48,848 bases of DNA from Corynebacterium sp. (GCA_030530875.1 JAUMUD010000015.1:1-48848), one strand, 5' to 3'; numbered from the stretch's first letter, positions 20,101 to 30,263 are shown. Made by a program: numbers and translations. Notes: generated by a model from the letters alone, not told the origin.

Positions 20101-21743
20101 CACAGACAGATGAGCAAGCAGCTCTGGCGGAGTTCGATCCATGGTGGGTCATTGCAAAGAAGAGCACACAAGCCGAACAGAATTCTGCCCGTGAAGAGGC
20201 ACTAGCAAATCAAGACTTCCTACCTAGTTACGTTAACGCCTTGACAATCCCTGTCGTAACGTCAAAGATTCTCAATGATCCAACACTTTACCCAGAATTA
20301 CTTGGTCAGAAGGCCGACCTTTATCGCGCATTTATGGTGCGTAGTTGGGATATAGTCAATTCTGCTACTGGTACTGCTGGTTTGATTCATCCTGAATCTC
20401 ACTTCACTGAAGAAAAGGCCGCGCCCCTCCGCAAAGAGGCATACCACCGTCTACAGCGACATTTTCAGTTCATTAATGAGCTAAAGCTGTTTGATGTCCA
20501 CAATCTTGTCACCTACGGCTGTCATATCTATTCAAGCTACGATATCGAGCCTAGATTCATCAACATGGTGTCACTGTACCATCCACTCACAGCAGTGGAG
20601 TCACTTCGAATTAAGACCTTCGATGGCAGCGTAGAGCTCCCAGGCACTAAGACATCCGATGGTAACTGGGATCTACGTCCTCACCCTGAGCGTAAGCAAT
20701 TGGTGGGCGATGAAACACTCGCGCTTTGGTGTCGTGCTGTGGAGACCGAGGGCACTCCCATCGACGAAGCCCGCATGGTCTACGCCATCAACATCACCGC
20801 CACTAATATTCTTGCTAAACTCGCGGTTCAGCCAAAAATCAAGGAGCTAGGACTCCTGTATCACACAGGATGGAACGAAACTACAGATCGTAAAAAGGGC
20901 TATTTTGAGCACGGATATAACACGCCAATAACTTGGGATGAAGTCATTCTGCAAGGACCCCATATTGGTGTCGCAACCCCATGCATCAAGCAGCCTAACC
21001 CTACTCTCAAGAGCAACAAAGACTGGAGCGAGACAAACTTCCTGAATGTCACTAGCGATTTCGTGCCGGCTTGCGCTTATATACCGTCTCTTGAGTCCGG
21101 ATATGAGGAATCATACAGGCACATCAAACTAGATAATGGCGACACCGTAAGCCACAAGGATTTTTATCGCATCGGTTGGCGAGAAATGGCTGCAAACACG
21201 GGCTTCCGTACGCTTTATCCAGCAATTTTGCCGCCGAGGGCAGCGCATGGGTTTACAATCATGTCTGCATTTCCACGTAGTCTCAGTTTGGCTGTGCTGC
21301 TCACGGCTGCAGGTTCAATGAGCTCGATTATCACAGACTATTACTTGAGATCTCTTGGTGGTGGACACCTACAAGGCGGGGTAGTCGACTCTTTGCCGCT
21401 AGCGTCTAATCAAAGTCTCGTGGTCTTGGCAGCTAAGCTCAACTGCATCACCGCGGTCTATGCTGACCTATATAAAGAAGCCAGTGGCGAGGAATGGACC
21501 TGGGATAGTCCGCTGCGCCATGAGCTTGATCGTCAAAAGGCTCTGGCTGAGATTGACGTGATTGTTGCTAAGGACTTTGGCTTGACTCTGGATGAGTTGA
21601 TTTATCTTTACACCAAGCAGTTCCCGATCATGGCACGTTATGACAATGAGTGGATGTATGACGCCAATGGCGACCGCACTGAGGAAGATGGTGAGGTCTT
21701 TGACCGCGTCGCTTACTACAAGGAACTGTGGGCGACGAGGTAG
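17124..21743 (+). CDS. Large class I N6-adenine DNA methylase, Eco57I/DrmMI-like
   Basis: The protein has 1539 residues from the ATG at 17124, chosen because AGGAGCGAGG lies about 9 bases upstream; an ATG at 17076 has no ribosome site. Methylase motif I is CEPAMGSGAF (571-580), the S-adenosylmethionine site, and motif IV is NPPW (987-990), the catalytic motif of N6-adenine enzymes. Between them lie about 400 residues, as in large Eco57I-type and BREX/DISARM methylases. The N-terminal 500 residues are of unclear fold; the region after NPPW should hold target recognition. No nuclease motif was seen, so it probably marks host DNA for a system whose helicases lie at 1-9.4 kb on the other strand. 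Codon use changes after about 20210, with TTA, ATA, AGA and AGG codons that are rare in the first two thirds. It could also be a stand-alone type IIG-like enzyme. Confidence 0.88.
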   Translation: MAIYDSIINNDNFVSDYFMTSEDSKGTFYGETKKRIAYWKKEPGAEIHKRLASMVTPFLTEFAQFNDEGHDQSILYTLLHNFMGFPEDRVIQHDLATDGDACKEFLLKGYLASGNHTLYLDATAVDAYEDIVNAKPLTPVVVDGKPQEWNISKTLSQVFALDTPPEYAVVIAGQWLLFTSREAWPYGRYLAVNIRWVCEQNETKTGGLNDLATCIFVIENTSKHLDGSCWWDSVLEAAKEHTAKVSGSLRHAVRDCVQILGNDVLQRRTAQGLENTDEIAEELTREALRYMYRILFILFAEASPELGVLPVGTDEYDMGYGLTRLTNQVLERPNNYAANNGTYLYQSLEVLFENVNGGSDVSTEFAEYYMSFAGVEADIFLPENTKYISEVGLSNSALQKILNKLLLTPKPGDKSARGKKSGRGTGRTSKSTERGFISYASLGVTELGQVYEGLMSYKGFIAEESLYEVAPGGDNSQGSWMIPCRIADADEKRYPKTDIVGSIDPETGEFMPVYYPQGSFVYRQSSYDRERSASFYTPEVLTSFVVDQALEVLEEQGAISKAEDYLHLSVCEPAMGSGAFAVQAVRKLADRYLTMREEELRKELGSKYEALDPEDRPEELQKVKAYIALRNVYGVDLNNTAVELGQIALWLDAMVKGLRAPWFGLHLRAGNSLIGASRTTFNAKDLAKDASKKKPDFRWLDTPADKYAANEDFAGKVYSFLLPSPTWGAATSKVETHVKKRFGDEIKNLNAWSKSISKPDLLAATPFEVNRQFTVKTATDSSKHVASGITRLEFLEQLSLRINQLWEFATVRLQLAEKQIERDFNIRGYKPDTVDRQANRQMIEASLDDANSALQRLKLVMDAWCALKFWSIITPHDNNGNKIVPPSYDEWLQTIDLIVGEYVPETQGKNGQISFGTITTWNTLEEAERDNAAFAFAGRGQDVEKIVADTPWLQVVRKLASEQNFFHWELMFAQVFANGGFDLVIGNPPWVRPQTDEQAALAEFDPWWVIAKKSTQAEQNSAREEALANQDFLPSYVNALTIPVVTSKILNDPTLYPELLGQKADLYRAFMVRSWDIVNSATGTAGLIHPESHFTEEKAAPLRKEAYHRLQRHFQFINELKLFDVHNLVTYGCHIYSSYDIEPRFINMVSLYHPLTAVESLRIKTFDGSVELPGTKTSDGNWDLRPHPERKQLVGDETLALWCRAVETEGTPIDEARMVYAINITATNILAKLAVQPKIKELGLLYHTGWNETTDRKKGYFEHGYNTPITWDEVILQGPHIGVATPCIKQPNPTLKSNKDWSETNFLNVTSDFVPACAYIPSLESGYEESYRHIKLDNGDTVSHKDFYRIGWREMAANTGFRTLYPAILPPRAAHGFTIMSAFPRSLSLAVLLTAAGSMSSIITDYYLRSLGGGHLQGGVVDSLPLASNQSLVVLAAKLNCITAVYADLYKEASGEEWTWDSPLRHELDRQKALAEIDVIVAKDFGLTLDELIYLYTKQFPIMARYDNEWMYDANGDRTEEDGEVFDRVAYYKELWATR

Positions 21744-21788
21744 TGATAGTGGAGCGTCAATAAGCAAAGAATGCAGGGGTTTTAACTA

Positions 21789-21818
21789 TTGACAAGCTGC
21801 CATTTTTGGCCGTATCAT
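21789..21818 (+). promoter_or_regulatory. Promoter of the small membrane protein gene, with structured leader
   Basis: TTGACA (21789-21794) and TATCAT (21813-21818) are 18 bases apart, close to consensus. The roughly 100-base leader before the ATG at 21928 can fold two hairpins, CACCC/GGGTG at 21861-21872 and GGGG-CAGTA/TACTG-CCCC at 21887-21907, before the AAGGAG ribosome site. Confidence 0.6.
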
Positions 21819-21927
21819 TTAAGTAGTTAAAACATTTGTAGAGCTTCTCCTGAAACCAAGCACCCTCGGGTGGATCGATTAAGACCGGGGCAGTAGTACT
21901 GCTCCCCAAGCACCGTAAGGAGTCATC

Positions 21928-22263
21928 ATGACGCAGCCATCTTTCCTCATTCGCATGCTTCCCTTTGTCGGGGCCTTTGGCGTCGCCATTAACCTCTCTG
22001 ACTTTATCTCCCGTGGAAACCTCGGGGATATGGGCAGTATGTTGGTCATTATTTTCGGCCTCATCTTTAGCATCGGCACCGGTGTATGGCTGAGCGTTAT
22101 TGATGCCTCGGCAAGGATGTGGAAGCAACTTGGGATCTTCGCCCTTGTCTTTATTGGACTAGGCATGGCGCTGCCAAGCCCATTTACCAGGTTCTTCCTT
22201 GCAGGCCTGTTTGCAGCCTTCCTGCTTGCGCGCTTTGTGCGTGACACCACTGTGGTGAGGTAG
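21928..22263 (+). CDS. Small membrane protein of unknown function
   Basis: The protein has 111 residues and four hydrophobic segments, with ends at about residues 8-25, 35-58, 66-84 and 88-104. I do not recognise a family. The start has AAGGAG six bases upstream. It has its own promoter at 21789 and is closed by a terminator at 22277, so it is a single-gene unit lying between the methylase and the convergent ilvD. The small size, all-membrane layout and lack of charged clusters give no functional hint. Confidence 0.7.
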   Translation: MTQPSFLIRMLPFVGAFGVAINLSDFISRGNLGDMGSMLVIIFGLIFSIGTGVWLSVIDASARMWKQLGIFALVFIGLGMALPSPFTRFFLAGLFAAFLLARFVRDTTVVR

Positions 22264-22276
22264 AAACCTACACAAA

Positions 22277-22318
22277 AGCCCCGGAAGATCCTAGGAACTA
22301 GGAGCAACCGGGGCTTTG
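22277..22318. terminator. Two-way terminator between the small membrane protein gene and ilvD
   Basis: AAGCCCCGG and CCGGGGCTT form a 9-bp stem, and the enclosed bases contain a further CCTAG/CTAGG pair. A-rich bases on the left and T bases on the right allow it to work in both directions for two convergent genes. Confidence 0.75.
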
Positions 22319-22358
22319 GCGTCGCTAAGCTTTAGAGAGTTTAGCGACTTGTTTATGG

Positions 22359-24200
22359 CTAATCAACCTGGCGGACAGCACCCTTGTCGGCGCTGGTGGC
22401 CAGCTTGGCATAGGCGCGCAGGGCCTTGGAGACAGTGCGCTTGCGGTTGACTGGCTGCCATGGCTTTTCGCTGGCTTCCATTTCAGCGCGGCGGGCGGCG
22501 AGTTCTTCCTCGCTGACCTTGACCTCAAGGAGGCGCTCATGGACGTCGAGGACGATGATGTCACCGTCGCGGACCAGGCCAATGGTGCCACCGTGGGCAG
22601 CCTCAGGGGAGATGTGGCCAACGGAGAGGCCGGAGGAACCACCGGAGAAGCGGCCATCGGTGATAAGGGCGCACTTCTTGCCCAGGCCAGCGCCCTTAAG
22701 GAAGGCGGTTGGGTGGAGCATTTCCTGCATGCCAGGGCCGCCGGACGGACCCTCATAGCGCACGACGAGGACTTCGCCGGCCTGAATGGTGCCATTGAGG
22801 ATGACGGAGACGGCTTCCTCCTGGCTTTCGACTACGCGGGCTGGGCCCTCAAAGTGCCAGAGGGATTCATCGATGCCGGCGGCCTTGATGATGGCGCCGT
22901 CGATAGCCAAATTGCCGCGCAGAACAGCAAGACCGCCGTCCTTGGTATATGCATGAGCGGTGTCACGAATGCAACCAGTGGTGGCATCCGTATCGAGGTT
23001 CTCCCAGCGGTTATCCTGCGAGAAGGGTTCGGTGGTGCGCTGACCACCTGGGGCGGCGTGGAAGAGCTCCTTGGCCTTATCACTGGCCTTGCCACCGCGA
23101 ATATCCCATTCGTCCAGCCAATCTTGGAGATTATTGGAGTGGACGGAGTGGACATCGGTGTGCAGGAGACCAGCGCGGTTGAGTTCACCGAGCAGGGCTG
23201 GAATGCCACCGGCGCGGTGAACATCTTCCATGTGGAAGTTGGAGTTCGGGGCGACCTTGGAGAGGCATGGAACCTTGCGGGAGAGATCGTCAATGTCCTG
23301 CAGGTCAAAGTCGACCTCACCTTCCTGGGCAGCAGCAAGAATGTGCAGCACAGTATTGGTGGAACCACCCATGGCCATATCCAGGCTCATGGCATTTTCG
23401 AAGGCGTGCTGGTTGGCGATATTGCGTGGCAGCACGGACTCATCACCGTCGGTGTAATAGCGGCGGCAGAGATCCACGATGAGTTCGCCGGCCTGTTCAA
23501 AGAGGGCGCGGCGGGCCTTGTGGGTGGCCAGGGTGGAGCCATTACCAGGGAGGGAGAGGCCAAGGGCCTCAGTGAGGCAGTTCATGGAGTTCGCGGTGAA
23601 CATACCGGAGCAGGAACCGCAGGTTGGGCAGGCGGACTGCTCAACGGTGGTCAGGCCCTTTTCATCCACATCCTCAGCGGCGGAGGCAGAGATGGCGGTA
23701 ATGAGGTCAGTTGGGGCCTGGGCGACACCATTAACAACGACGGCCTTGCCGGCCTCCATTGGGCCACCGGAAACAAAGACAACTGGGATATTCAGGCGCA
23801 GGGCAGCGTTGAGCATACCTGGGGTGATCTTATCGCAGTTGGAAATGCAGACCAGGGCGTCAGCGGCATGGGCATTGACCATGTACTCCACGGAGTCAGC
23901 GATGATTTCGCGGCTTGGGAGGGAATACAGCATGCCATTATGGCCCATGGCAATACCGTCATCAACGGCGATGGTATTGAATTCCTTGGCCACACCGCCG
24001 GCCTTTTCCACGGCCTCGGCGACAATCTGGCCCACATTACGAAGGTGGACGTGGCCTGGGACGAACTGGGTGAAGGAATTGGCAATGGCGATAATTGGCT
24101 TGCCAAAATCGGATTCTTTCATGCCTGTGGCACGCCACAGGGCGCGGGCGCCGGCCGCATTACGGCCACTAGTAGTTACTTTTGAGCGGAGAGGGATCAT
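22359..24200 (-). CDS. ilvD: Dihydroxy-acid dehydratase
   Basis: The protein has 613 residues, the same as C. glutamicum IlvD, and starts [27 protein letters not shown] (quoted in part as [10 protein letters not shown]). It converts 2,3-dihydroxy-3-methylvalerate or -isovalerate to the 2-oxo acids in isoleucine and valine synthesis. Iron-sulfur ligands are visible in CISNCDK near residue 120 and [18 protein letters not shown] near residue 195. The C-terminus carries the family's [13 protein letters not shown] and [10 protein letters not shown] blocks. It lies 18 bases downstream of the PH-domain gene on the same strand, so both are probably co-transcribed, away from ilvBNC. There is no clear ribosome site before the start. 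Confidence 0.97.
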   Translation of the reverse strand: MIPLRSKVTTSGRNAAGARALWRATGMKESDFGKPIIAIANSFTQFVPGHVHLRNVGQIVAEAVEKAGGVAKEFNTIAVDDGIAMGHNGMLYSLPSREIIADSVEYMVNAHAADALVCISNCDKITPGMLNAALRLNIPVVFVSGGPMEAGKAVVVNGVAQAPTDLITAISASAAEDVDEKGLTTVEQSACPTCGSCSGMFTANSMNCLTEALGLSLPGNGSTLATHKARRALFEQAGELIVDLCRRYYTDGDESVLPRNIANQHAFENAMSLDMAMGGSTNTVLHILAAAQEGEVDFDLQDIDDLSRKVPCLSKVAPNSNFHMEDVHRAGGIPALLGELNRAGLLHTDVHSVHSNNLQDWLDEWDIRGGKASDKAKELFHAAPGGQRTTEPFSQDNRWENLDTDATTGCIRDTAHAYTKDGGLAVLRGNLAIDGAIIKAAGIDESLWHFEGPARVVESQEEAVSVILNGTIQAGEVLVVRYEGPSGGPGMQEMLHPTAFLKGAGLGKKCALITDGRFSGGSSGLSVGHISPEAAHGGTIGLVRDGDIIVLDVHERLLEVKVSEEELAARRAEMEASEKPWQPVNRKRTVSKALRAYAKLATSADKGAVRQVD

Positions 24201-24218
24201 TATTTAATCTCTGTGGTT

Positions 24219-24707
24219 TTAGTTACGGGCGGTATTAGTTTCGTCGGTGGTTGCGACTTCATCTTTGTTCTTCAGGACCTGATAGCCATCACGGTGAATG
24301 ACTACGACCTTGTCGGCTGCGGCTTCATGGGCCTGGCCAATGACATCAGTAATTCGGCCATTGCTTACCTTGGATAGGGTTGGCAGCGAATTAAAGCTGA
24401 TACCGGGAAGGGAAAATTCTTCCTTCCCGGAACGGGCGAAGGAACCACCGCGGCCAAAGCGAATGCCATCAAAGTGATCCCAATCAAGGCTGCGTGGGCC
24501 CTTGAAGGCATAGTGTGCGGTAATGCCCTTGTCATTGACTACCGTATAGGAACGAAGAACGGCATAGATAAAAATGAGGGGGATAAACAAGAGCCAGAAG
24601 AGGTACTTTGGCGCCCAACCGATGGCCATGAGGAACATGAGCTCCATAATGACGAAAGAGAATAGGTGCATGCGGTTGGTGCGGAAAGTGTACTCAGTCG
24701 AACTCAT
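24219..24707 (-). CDS. Membrane-anchored PH-domain protein
   Basis: The protein has 162 residues. Two hydrophobic segments at about residues 14-31 and 35-52 are followed by a small domain of the bacterial PH (bPH2) kind with YTVVNDKGITAHYAFKGPRSLDWDHFDGIRF split over strands. Proteins of this type sit beside ilvD in corynebacteria; the function is not known to me. The start at 24707 has TATTAT seven bases upstream (24715-24720 on the plus strand), so the message is probably leaderless. ilvD follows after 18 bases, which suggests that this promoter also serves ilvD. Confidence 0.8.
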   Translation of the reverse strand: MSSTEYTFRTNRMHLFSFVIMELMFLMAIGWAPKYLFWLLFIPLIFIYAVLRSYTVVNDKGITAHYAFKGPRSLDWDHFDGIRFGRGGSFARSGKEEFSLPGISFNSLPTLSKVSNGRITDVIGQAHEAAADKVVVIHRDGYQVLKNKDEVATTDETNTARN

Positions 24708-24832
24708 AAGGAATATAATACCCGTTCTTTGTATTGGTCATGTTTGTGGGCAGCATGTGTGTACGCATGCGGATAGATGTGTTGATGCATGGTACACACA
24801 TACCTGGTGTGCTTTTACTGACCAGCCTTGTT

Positions 24833-26431
24833 TTACTGGCCAGTATTGGCATTGGCCGTGTTATCGCCCTGGTTGGTGTTGTTGTTATTGGCGGAATTGC
24901 TCTGGTTGTTATTGGCGGGGGCCTGATTGTTATTGGCCTCGGTATTCTGCGGTGGGTTGATAGCAGAGGTGGCCTGATCGATCAGGTTCTGTAGGACCTC
25001 ACCAGGGTTGACGGCGGTTGCGCTGGTGCCTGGGTTTTCTGTGTTTGTGGTGTTGGTGGTGGTTTCAGCTGTTGGGCTGTCGGTTCCACTGGAACCGACA
25101 GTGCTTGGTTCCGTGTGATTTGGATCCGTCGGGGTTGCCGTTGGATGTGGTTCAGGGCTATGTGCCGTGGTGCTTGGGGCATAGCTCGTTGTTGGTGGCA
25201 CGTAGGTGTAATTGGTATTCGTGCTGACCGTGGTGTTAGTGGTCGTGGTTTCCTCAGGTGGAACCATCATGCGGACGACAAGAACAATAATGGTGATCAG
25301 GATAAGCACCGTACTGGTTGGGCGGATGCGGTTACCAATGGAGAAAATACGGCCCGGCAGGGAAGTATAGAGCAACTGACGTTCCGGCTTTTCTTTTTCA
25401 TTTTCGGCGTCATCATTAACGGAGAGATCGGCACTGGCGGCCGAAGTCTGACGGTGGGTGTTATTGGCCGAATCAAAGTCCACATCCACCTTTGGTAGGC
25501 GGTGCTTGGCAGTCATCTTGCCGTGCTCAGCAAGATGCTGGGCGGTCATGGCCTGAGTTTCAGCATCGGCCATGAGATCATCAGCCACTGGCTTATGGTT
25601 CTTCTCACCATATTCATCCCAGAACTCATCAATGAGTGCGGAGCGAATGGCGCGTTCCACGGCCCACTGGCGGGCAGGGGTGGCTTGAACCACGAATCGG
25701 ACGGTCACGATCCATGGCATGTCAGTGGAGACTGGCTTTTCAAAATTAGTCGCTGGGAGGACATCCAAGTGGCCCTTAATATCCGGTTGGATGGCAGAGC
25801 GACGAATAGCACGTCTGGCCGCGTGAGTGGCGCGCGACACAGTTTCGTTGAGAGATCCACCAACCACAGGGATTGGTTGATCAACCACCGCGCGGGCCCA
25901 GGAATTAGAACGGTTAATAGCCAGTTTAGCTGAGGAATTAGGCACAATTACGGTCTCGCCATTGGAGGTTCTTACCGTGGTTGCGCGCATGGTCATCTTG
26001 ATCACATCACCCTGCACGTCAACGCTGGAACCTTGAAAATGGACCCAGTCGCCCACGCCGAACTGCTTTTCCGAGAGGATAAAGAAGCCGGCGAGGAAGT
26101 CAGCAACCACGCTTTGGGCACCCAAGGCAGCCGCTGCTGAAATGAAAGCAGCGGGGATAGTCACACCATTAAGGGCGAAGCCAAGCTCACGCAAAATCGT
26201 GATAAAGGTGATGATATAGAGCACGATTTGTATGAGGTAGACCAGGGTAGAGAACAGTGCCCGTCGTGTCTTTTCCTCTTGTGTAGTATTACCCAAATTG
26301 CGGGTGAGGAAGCGCACGGCATAGCGGCCTGCGCGAGGGATAAGAAAAGCAACGAGTATGAGCAGGATCACAGTGATTCCGTGATTTATTACCCAAGAAC
26401 TAAAAGAGTTAACGAGGTTCTGCCAATGCAT
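24833..26431 (-). CDS. mscCG: Mechanosensitive channel of the MscS type, MscCG/YggB-like glutamate exporter
   Basis: The protein has 532 residues, matching the C. glutamicum MscCG length of 533. The N-terminal part has three membrane segments and the MscS pore and beta domain, with AAALGAQSVVADFLAGFFIL and KQFGVGDWVHF, and then TVIVPNSSAKLAINRSNSW-type sequence. The long C-terminal extension that distinguishes MscCG is present: a polar linker, a fourth membrane segment STVLILITIIVLVVRMMV near residue 375, and a Thr/Pro/Asn-rich tail. MscCG opens under membrane tension and exports glutamate and betaine. Synteny with ilvD and ilvB supports orthology. The start has TATCCT seven bases upstream (26439-26444), another leaderless pattern. 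Confidence 0.9.
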   Translation of the reverse strand: MHWQNLVNSFSSWVINHGITVILLILVAFLIPRAGRYAVRFLTRNLGNTTQEEKTRRALFSTLVYLIQIVLYIITFITILRELGFALNGVTIPAAFISAAAALGAQSVVADFLAGFFILSEKQFGVGDWVHFQGSSVDVQGDVIKMTMRATTVRTSNGETVIVPNSSAKLAINRSNSWARAVVDQPIPVVGGSLNETVSRATHAARRAIRRSAIQPDIKGHLDVLPATNFEKPVSTDMPWIVTVRFVVQATPARQWAVERAIRSALIDEFWDEYGEKNHKPVADDLMADAETQAMTAQHLAEHGKMTAKHRLPKVDVDFDSANNTHRQTSAASADLSVNDDAENEKEKPERQLLYTSLPGRIFSIGNRIRPTSTVLILITIIVLVVRMMVPPEETTTTNTTVSTNTNYTYVPPTTSYAPSTTAHSPEPHPTATPTDPNHTEPSTVGSSGTDSPTAETTTNTTNTENPGTSATAVNPGEVLQNLIDQATSAINPPQNTEANNNQAPANNNQSNSANNNNTNQGDNTANANTGQ

Positions 26432-26493
26432 AGTTCTTAGGATACCTGAGGGGCATATTCCTACTGAAGGGATAAAGGCAATATTTTTGGTGG

Positions 26494-26544
26494 TAGCATA
26501 AACTTATTCCAAATTTCCCATCATTTTCAGAAAATATAAAGGAG
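26494..26544 (+). promoter_or_regulatory. ilvB promoter -10 box and ribosome site
   Basis: TAGCAT at 26494-26499 is the best -10 box; AAAGGAG at 26538-26544 is the ribosome site, 9 bases before the GTG start at 26554. The leader would be only about 48 bases long. There is no room for a leader peptide with an attenuator hairpin. Confidence 0.5.
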
Positions 26545-26553
26545 CCATACGTC

Positions 26554-28392
26554 GTGAATGGGGCAGAATCCACTCGGCCAAGCCCGGCCACCGTATCCCG
26601 ACTGCATCAGGCTAAGCAACCAGAAACTCTTACTGGTGCTCAGGCCATTGTGCGTTCCCTTGAGGAGCTAGGGGTTGATCTCGTCTTCGGTATCCCTGGC
26701 GGTGCCGTCCTGCCCCTCTATGATCCGATTTACTCCTCTACTAAGCTGCGCCACGTTTTGGTCCGCCACGAGCAGGGTGCTGGCCATGCTGCTTCTGGCT
26801 ATGCTCAGGCCACCGGTCGCGTGGGTGTCTGCATTGCTACCTCCGGTCCTGGTGCTACCAACCTTGTGACTGCCTTGATGGATGCCAACCTTGACTCTGT
26901 GCCAATGGTGGCTATCACCGGCCAGGTAGGTACTAAGTTCCTGGGCACCGATGCCTTCCAGGAAGCTGATATTCGCGGCATGACCATGCCTATTACTAAG
27001 CACAACTTCATGGTCACCGATGCCAATGAGATTCCTCAGGCTCTGGCCGAGGCATTCCATATTGCTTCCACTGGTCGTCCTGGCCCAGTCCTCGTGGATA
27101 TTCCAAAGGACATTCAGAATGCCACCATGGAATTTAAGTGGCCACCAGAGATTGAGCTGCCAGGTTATCGTCCAACCGCTAATCCTCACCGCCGTCAGCT
27201 CGAAGAGGCTGTGAGCATGATTAGCAAGGCACGTAAGCCAGTGCTTTATATCGGTGGCGGTGTGGTTAAGGCCAATGCCACTGAGGAACTGCGTCAGTTC
27301 GTGGAGTACACCGGCATTCCAGTTGCCACCACTTTGATGGCTCTTGGTGCTTATCCTGAATCCGAGCGCCTCCACCTGGGTATGCCAGGTATGCACGGTA
27401 CTGTTGCTGCCGTTGGCGCTATGCAGGGTGCTGACCTGCTCATTACCATTGGTGCCCGTTTCGATGACCGCGTGACCGGTGACCTTGATTCCTTCGCCCC
27501 TGAGGCTAAGGTCATCCACGCTGATGTGGACCCAGCTGAGATTTCCAAGCTCCGCGTGGCTGATGTGCCAATCGTGGGTGACGCTAAGGAAGTTCTTGCC
27601 CGCCTGCTTGAGATTTATAAGGAAGGCGAGTACCACGTACCAAATATTGAGGAATGGGTCGAGTACTGCATTAACCTCAAGGATAAGTTCCCACGTGGTT
27701 GGACCGAACCAGTCTGCGGCAAGCTCGCACCACAGTTTGTGATTAATGAGATTTCCCGCCTTGCTGGTCCTGAGGCCATCTACTGCGCCGGTGTTGGCCA
27801 GCACCAGATGTGGTCTGCTCAGTTTATTGACTTTGAGCACCCACGTACCTTCCTGAACTCCGGCGGTGCCGGCACCATGGGTGTGGCTGTTCCATTCGCC
27901 ATGGGTGCTAAGGCAGGTATGCCAAATAAGCAGGTCTGGGCCATTGATGGCGATGGTTGCTTCCAGATGACCAACCAGGAACTCACCACCTGCTCTGTCG
28001 AAGGCTTCCCAATTAAGGTGGCCATTATTAATAACGGTAACCTGGGCATGGTTCGCCAGTGGCAGACCCTGTTCTACGGTGAGCGTTATTCCAATACCAA
28101 GCTCCGTGAGCAGGATGCTTATATGCCTGATTTCGTGAAGCTTGCTGAATCCATGGGCTGCTATGCTCTTCGTGTCACCAAGATTGAAGAGGTTGAGCCA
28201 GCCATTAAGAAGGCCATGGAGATTAATGACCGCCCAGTGGTTATTGACTTCATTGTCGGTCAGGACTCTCAGGTCTGGCCAATGGTTGCTGCTGGTGCTT
28301 CCAATAGTGACATCCAGTACGCCTGGGGTCTGCGCCCACTTTTCGATGATGATTCCTCTGCCCAAGCCAATAATGAATCGGAGGCTAAGTAA
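26554..28392 (+). CDS. ilvB: Acetolactate synthase, large catalytic subunit
   Basis: The protein has 612 residues. It joins two pyruvates to acetolactate, or pyruvate and 2-oxobutyrate to acetohydroxybutyrate, the first shared step of valine, leucine and isoleucine synthesis. It needs thiamine diphosphate, FAD and Mg. The catalytic glutamate lies in [10 protein letters not shown] (Glu73), and the thiamine diphosphate motif is [12 protein letters not shown]...NNGNLGM near residues 470-500. The GTG start is supported by AAAGGAG 9 bases upstream and agrees with the GTG start known for C. glutamicum. ilvN follows after two bases, and ilvC is next on the same strand. Confidence 0.97.
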   Translation: MNGAESTRPSPATVSRLHQAKQPETLTGAQAIVRSLEELGVDLVFGIPGGAVLPLYDPIYSSTKLRHVLVRHEQGAGHAASGYAQATGRVGVCIATSGPGATNLVTALMDANLDSVPMVAITGQVGTKFLGTDAFQEADIRGMTMPITKHNFMVTDANEIPQALAEAFHIASTGRPGPVLVDIPKDIQNATMEFKWPPEIELPGYRPTANPHRRQLEEAVSMISKARKPVLYIGGGVVKANATEELRQFVEYTGIPVATTLMALGAYPESERLHLGMPGMHGTVAAVGAMQGADLLITIGARFDDRVTGDLDSFAPEAKVIHADVDPAEISKLRVADVPIVGDAKEVLARLLEIYKEGEYHVPNIEEWVEYCINLKDKFPRGWTEPVCGKLAPQFVINEISRLAGPEAIYCAGVGQHQMWSAQFIDFEHPRTFLNSGGAGTMGVAVPFAMGAKAGMPNKQVWAIDGDGCFQMTNQELTTCSVEGFPIKVAIINNGNLGMVRQWQTLFYGERYSNTKLREQDAYMPDFVKLAESMGCYALRVTKIEEVEPAIKKAMEINDRPVVIDFIVGQDSQVWPMVAAGASNSDIQYAWGLRPLFDDDSSAQANNESEAK

Positions 28393-28394
28393 AT

Positions 28395-28925
28395 ATGTCA
28401 GCGCCTGATGAGATCCGCCGCTATATTCTCAGTGTGCTCGTGCAGGATGCGGACGGCATTATTTCCCGTGTCTCGGGTATGTTCACCCGCCGCGCGTTCC
28501 ACATTGTCTCCATTGCCTCCGGTATTACCGAAAATGAGGAACTGAACCGTATCACCATCGTCTCCGATGCTGATGAAAAGTCCATCGAGCAGATCACCAA
28601 GCAGCTCAATAAGCTCGTCCAGGTGCTCAAGGTCGTGCGCATGGATGAAGAGGCCTCTGTTACCCGTGCTCTGCTTCTGGTGAAGGTGAGCGCTGATAAT
28701 ACTAACCGTCCACAGATCGTTGATGCGGCCAAGATTTTCCGTGCCCGCATTATCGATGTCGCCCCAGACTCTGTGGTCATTGAGGCCACCGGTTCCACCG
28801 GTAAACTCCATGCTCTGCTTGATGTTCTGGAGCCATTCGGTATTCGTGAGCTCATTCAATCCGGCCAGGTCGCGCTCTCTCGCGGCTCCAAGGTGATGAA
28901 CCCAACGAAGCGCCGTTTCTCATAA
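28395..28925 (+). CDS. ilvN: Acetolactate synthase, small regulatory subunit
   Basis: The protein has 176 residues; the C. glutamicum subunit has 172. An N-terminal ACT domain (YILSVLVQDADGIISRVSGMF, quoted in parts as YILSVLVQD and SRVSGMF) binds valine for feedback inhibition, and a C-terminal domain follows. It activates the large subunit and carries the allosteric site. The start lies two bases after the ilvB stop, with GGAGG inside the end of ilvB, so the two are translationally linked. Confidence 0.96.
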   Translation: MSAPDEIRRYILSVLVQDADGIISRVSGMFTRRAFHIVSIASGITENEELNRITIVSDADEKSIEQITKQLNKLVQVLKVVRMDEEASVTRALLLVKVSADNTNRPQIVDAAKIFRARIIDVAPDSVVIEATGSTGKLHALLDVLEPFGIRELIQSGQVALSRGSKVMNPTKRRFS

Positions 28926-28961
28926 TGTGAGACAAATTTTCTCATTTATTCCATTCTGTGA

Positions 28962-30042
<1,081 letters not shown>

Positions 30043-30101
30043 TTTCCATTAGTGGATAGCGTATAGCCCGCATAGGATATATGCTATAACCCTTCAATAA
30101 G

Positions 30102-30133
30102 TCCCCGTTTTACCCAGGTAGAACGGGGATTTT
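30102..30133 (+). terminator. Terminator after ilvC
   Basis: TCCCCGTT pairs with AACGGGGA around a 12-base loop, followed by TTTT. It closes the ilvBNC block. Confidence 0.8.
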
Positions 30134-30263
30134 GCGTTTGCAATTCATGCAGGTTAAAATAGTGACAGGTTCGTTTTAAAAACGGTCTGCATAAAGGTAT
30201 CACTTCCGGCACGTACCTGCCCGCTGGTGGTGATCCTCAAAGCCCCGCTACAACGGGGCTTTT
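30132..30263 (+). ncRNA. Candidate ~97-base small RNA between ilvC and the next gene
   Basis: TTGCGT (30132-30137) and TAAAAT (30155-30160) are 17 bases apart and make a near-consensus promoter right after the ilvC terminator. The RNA would start near 30167 and end in the terminator at 30241-30264. It holds an ATCAC/GTGAT pair before the terminator and a CGTTTT/AAAACG pair near the start. No ORF with a ribosome site lies inside. Confidence 0.4.
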
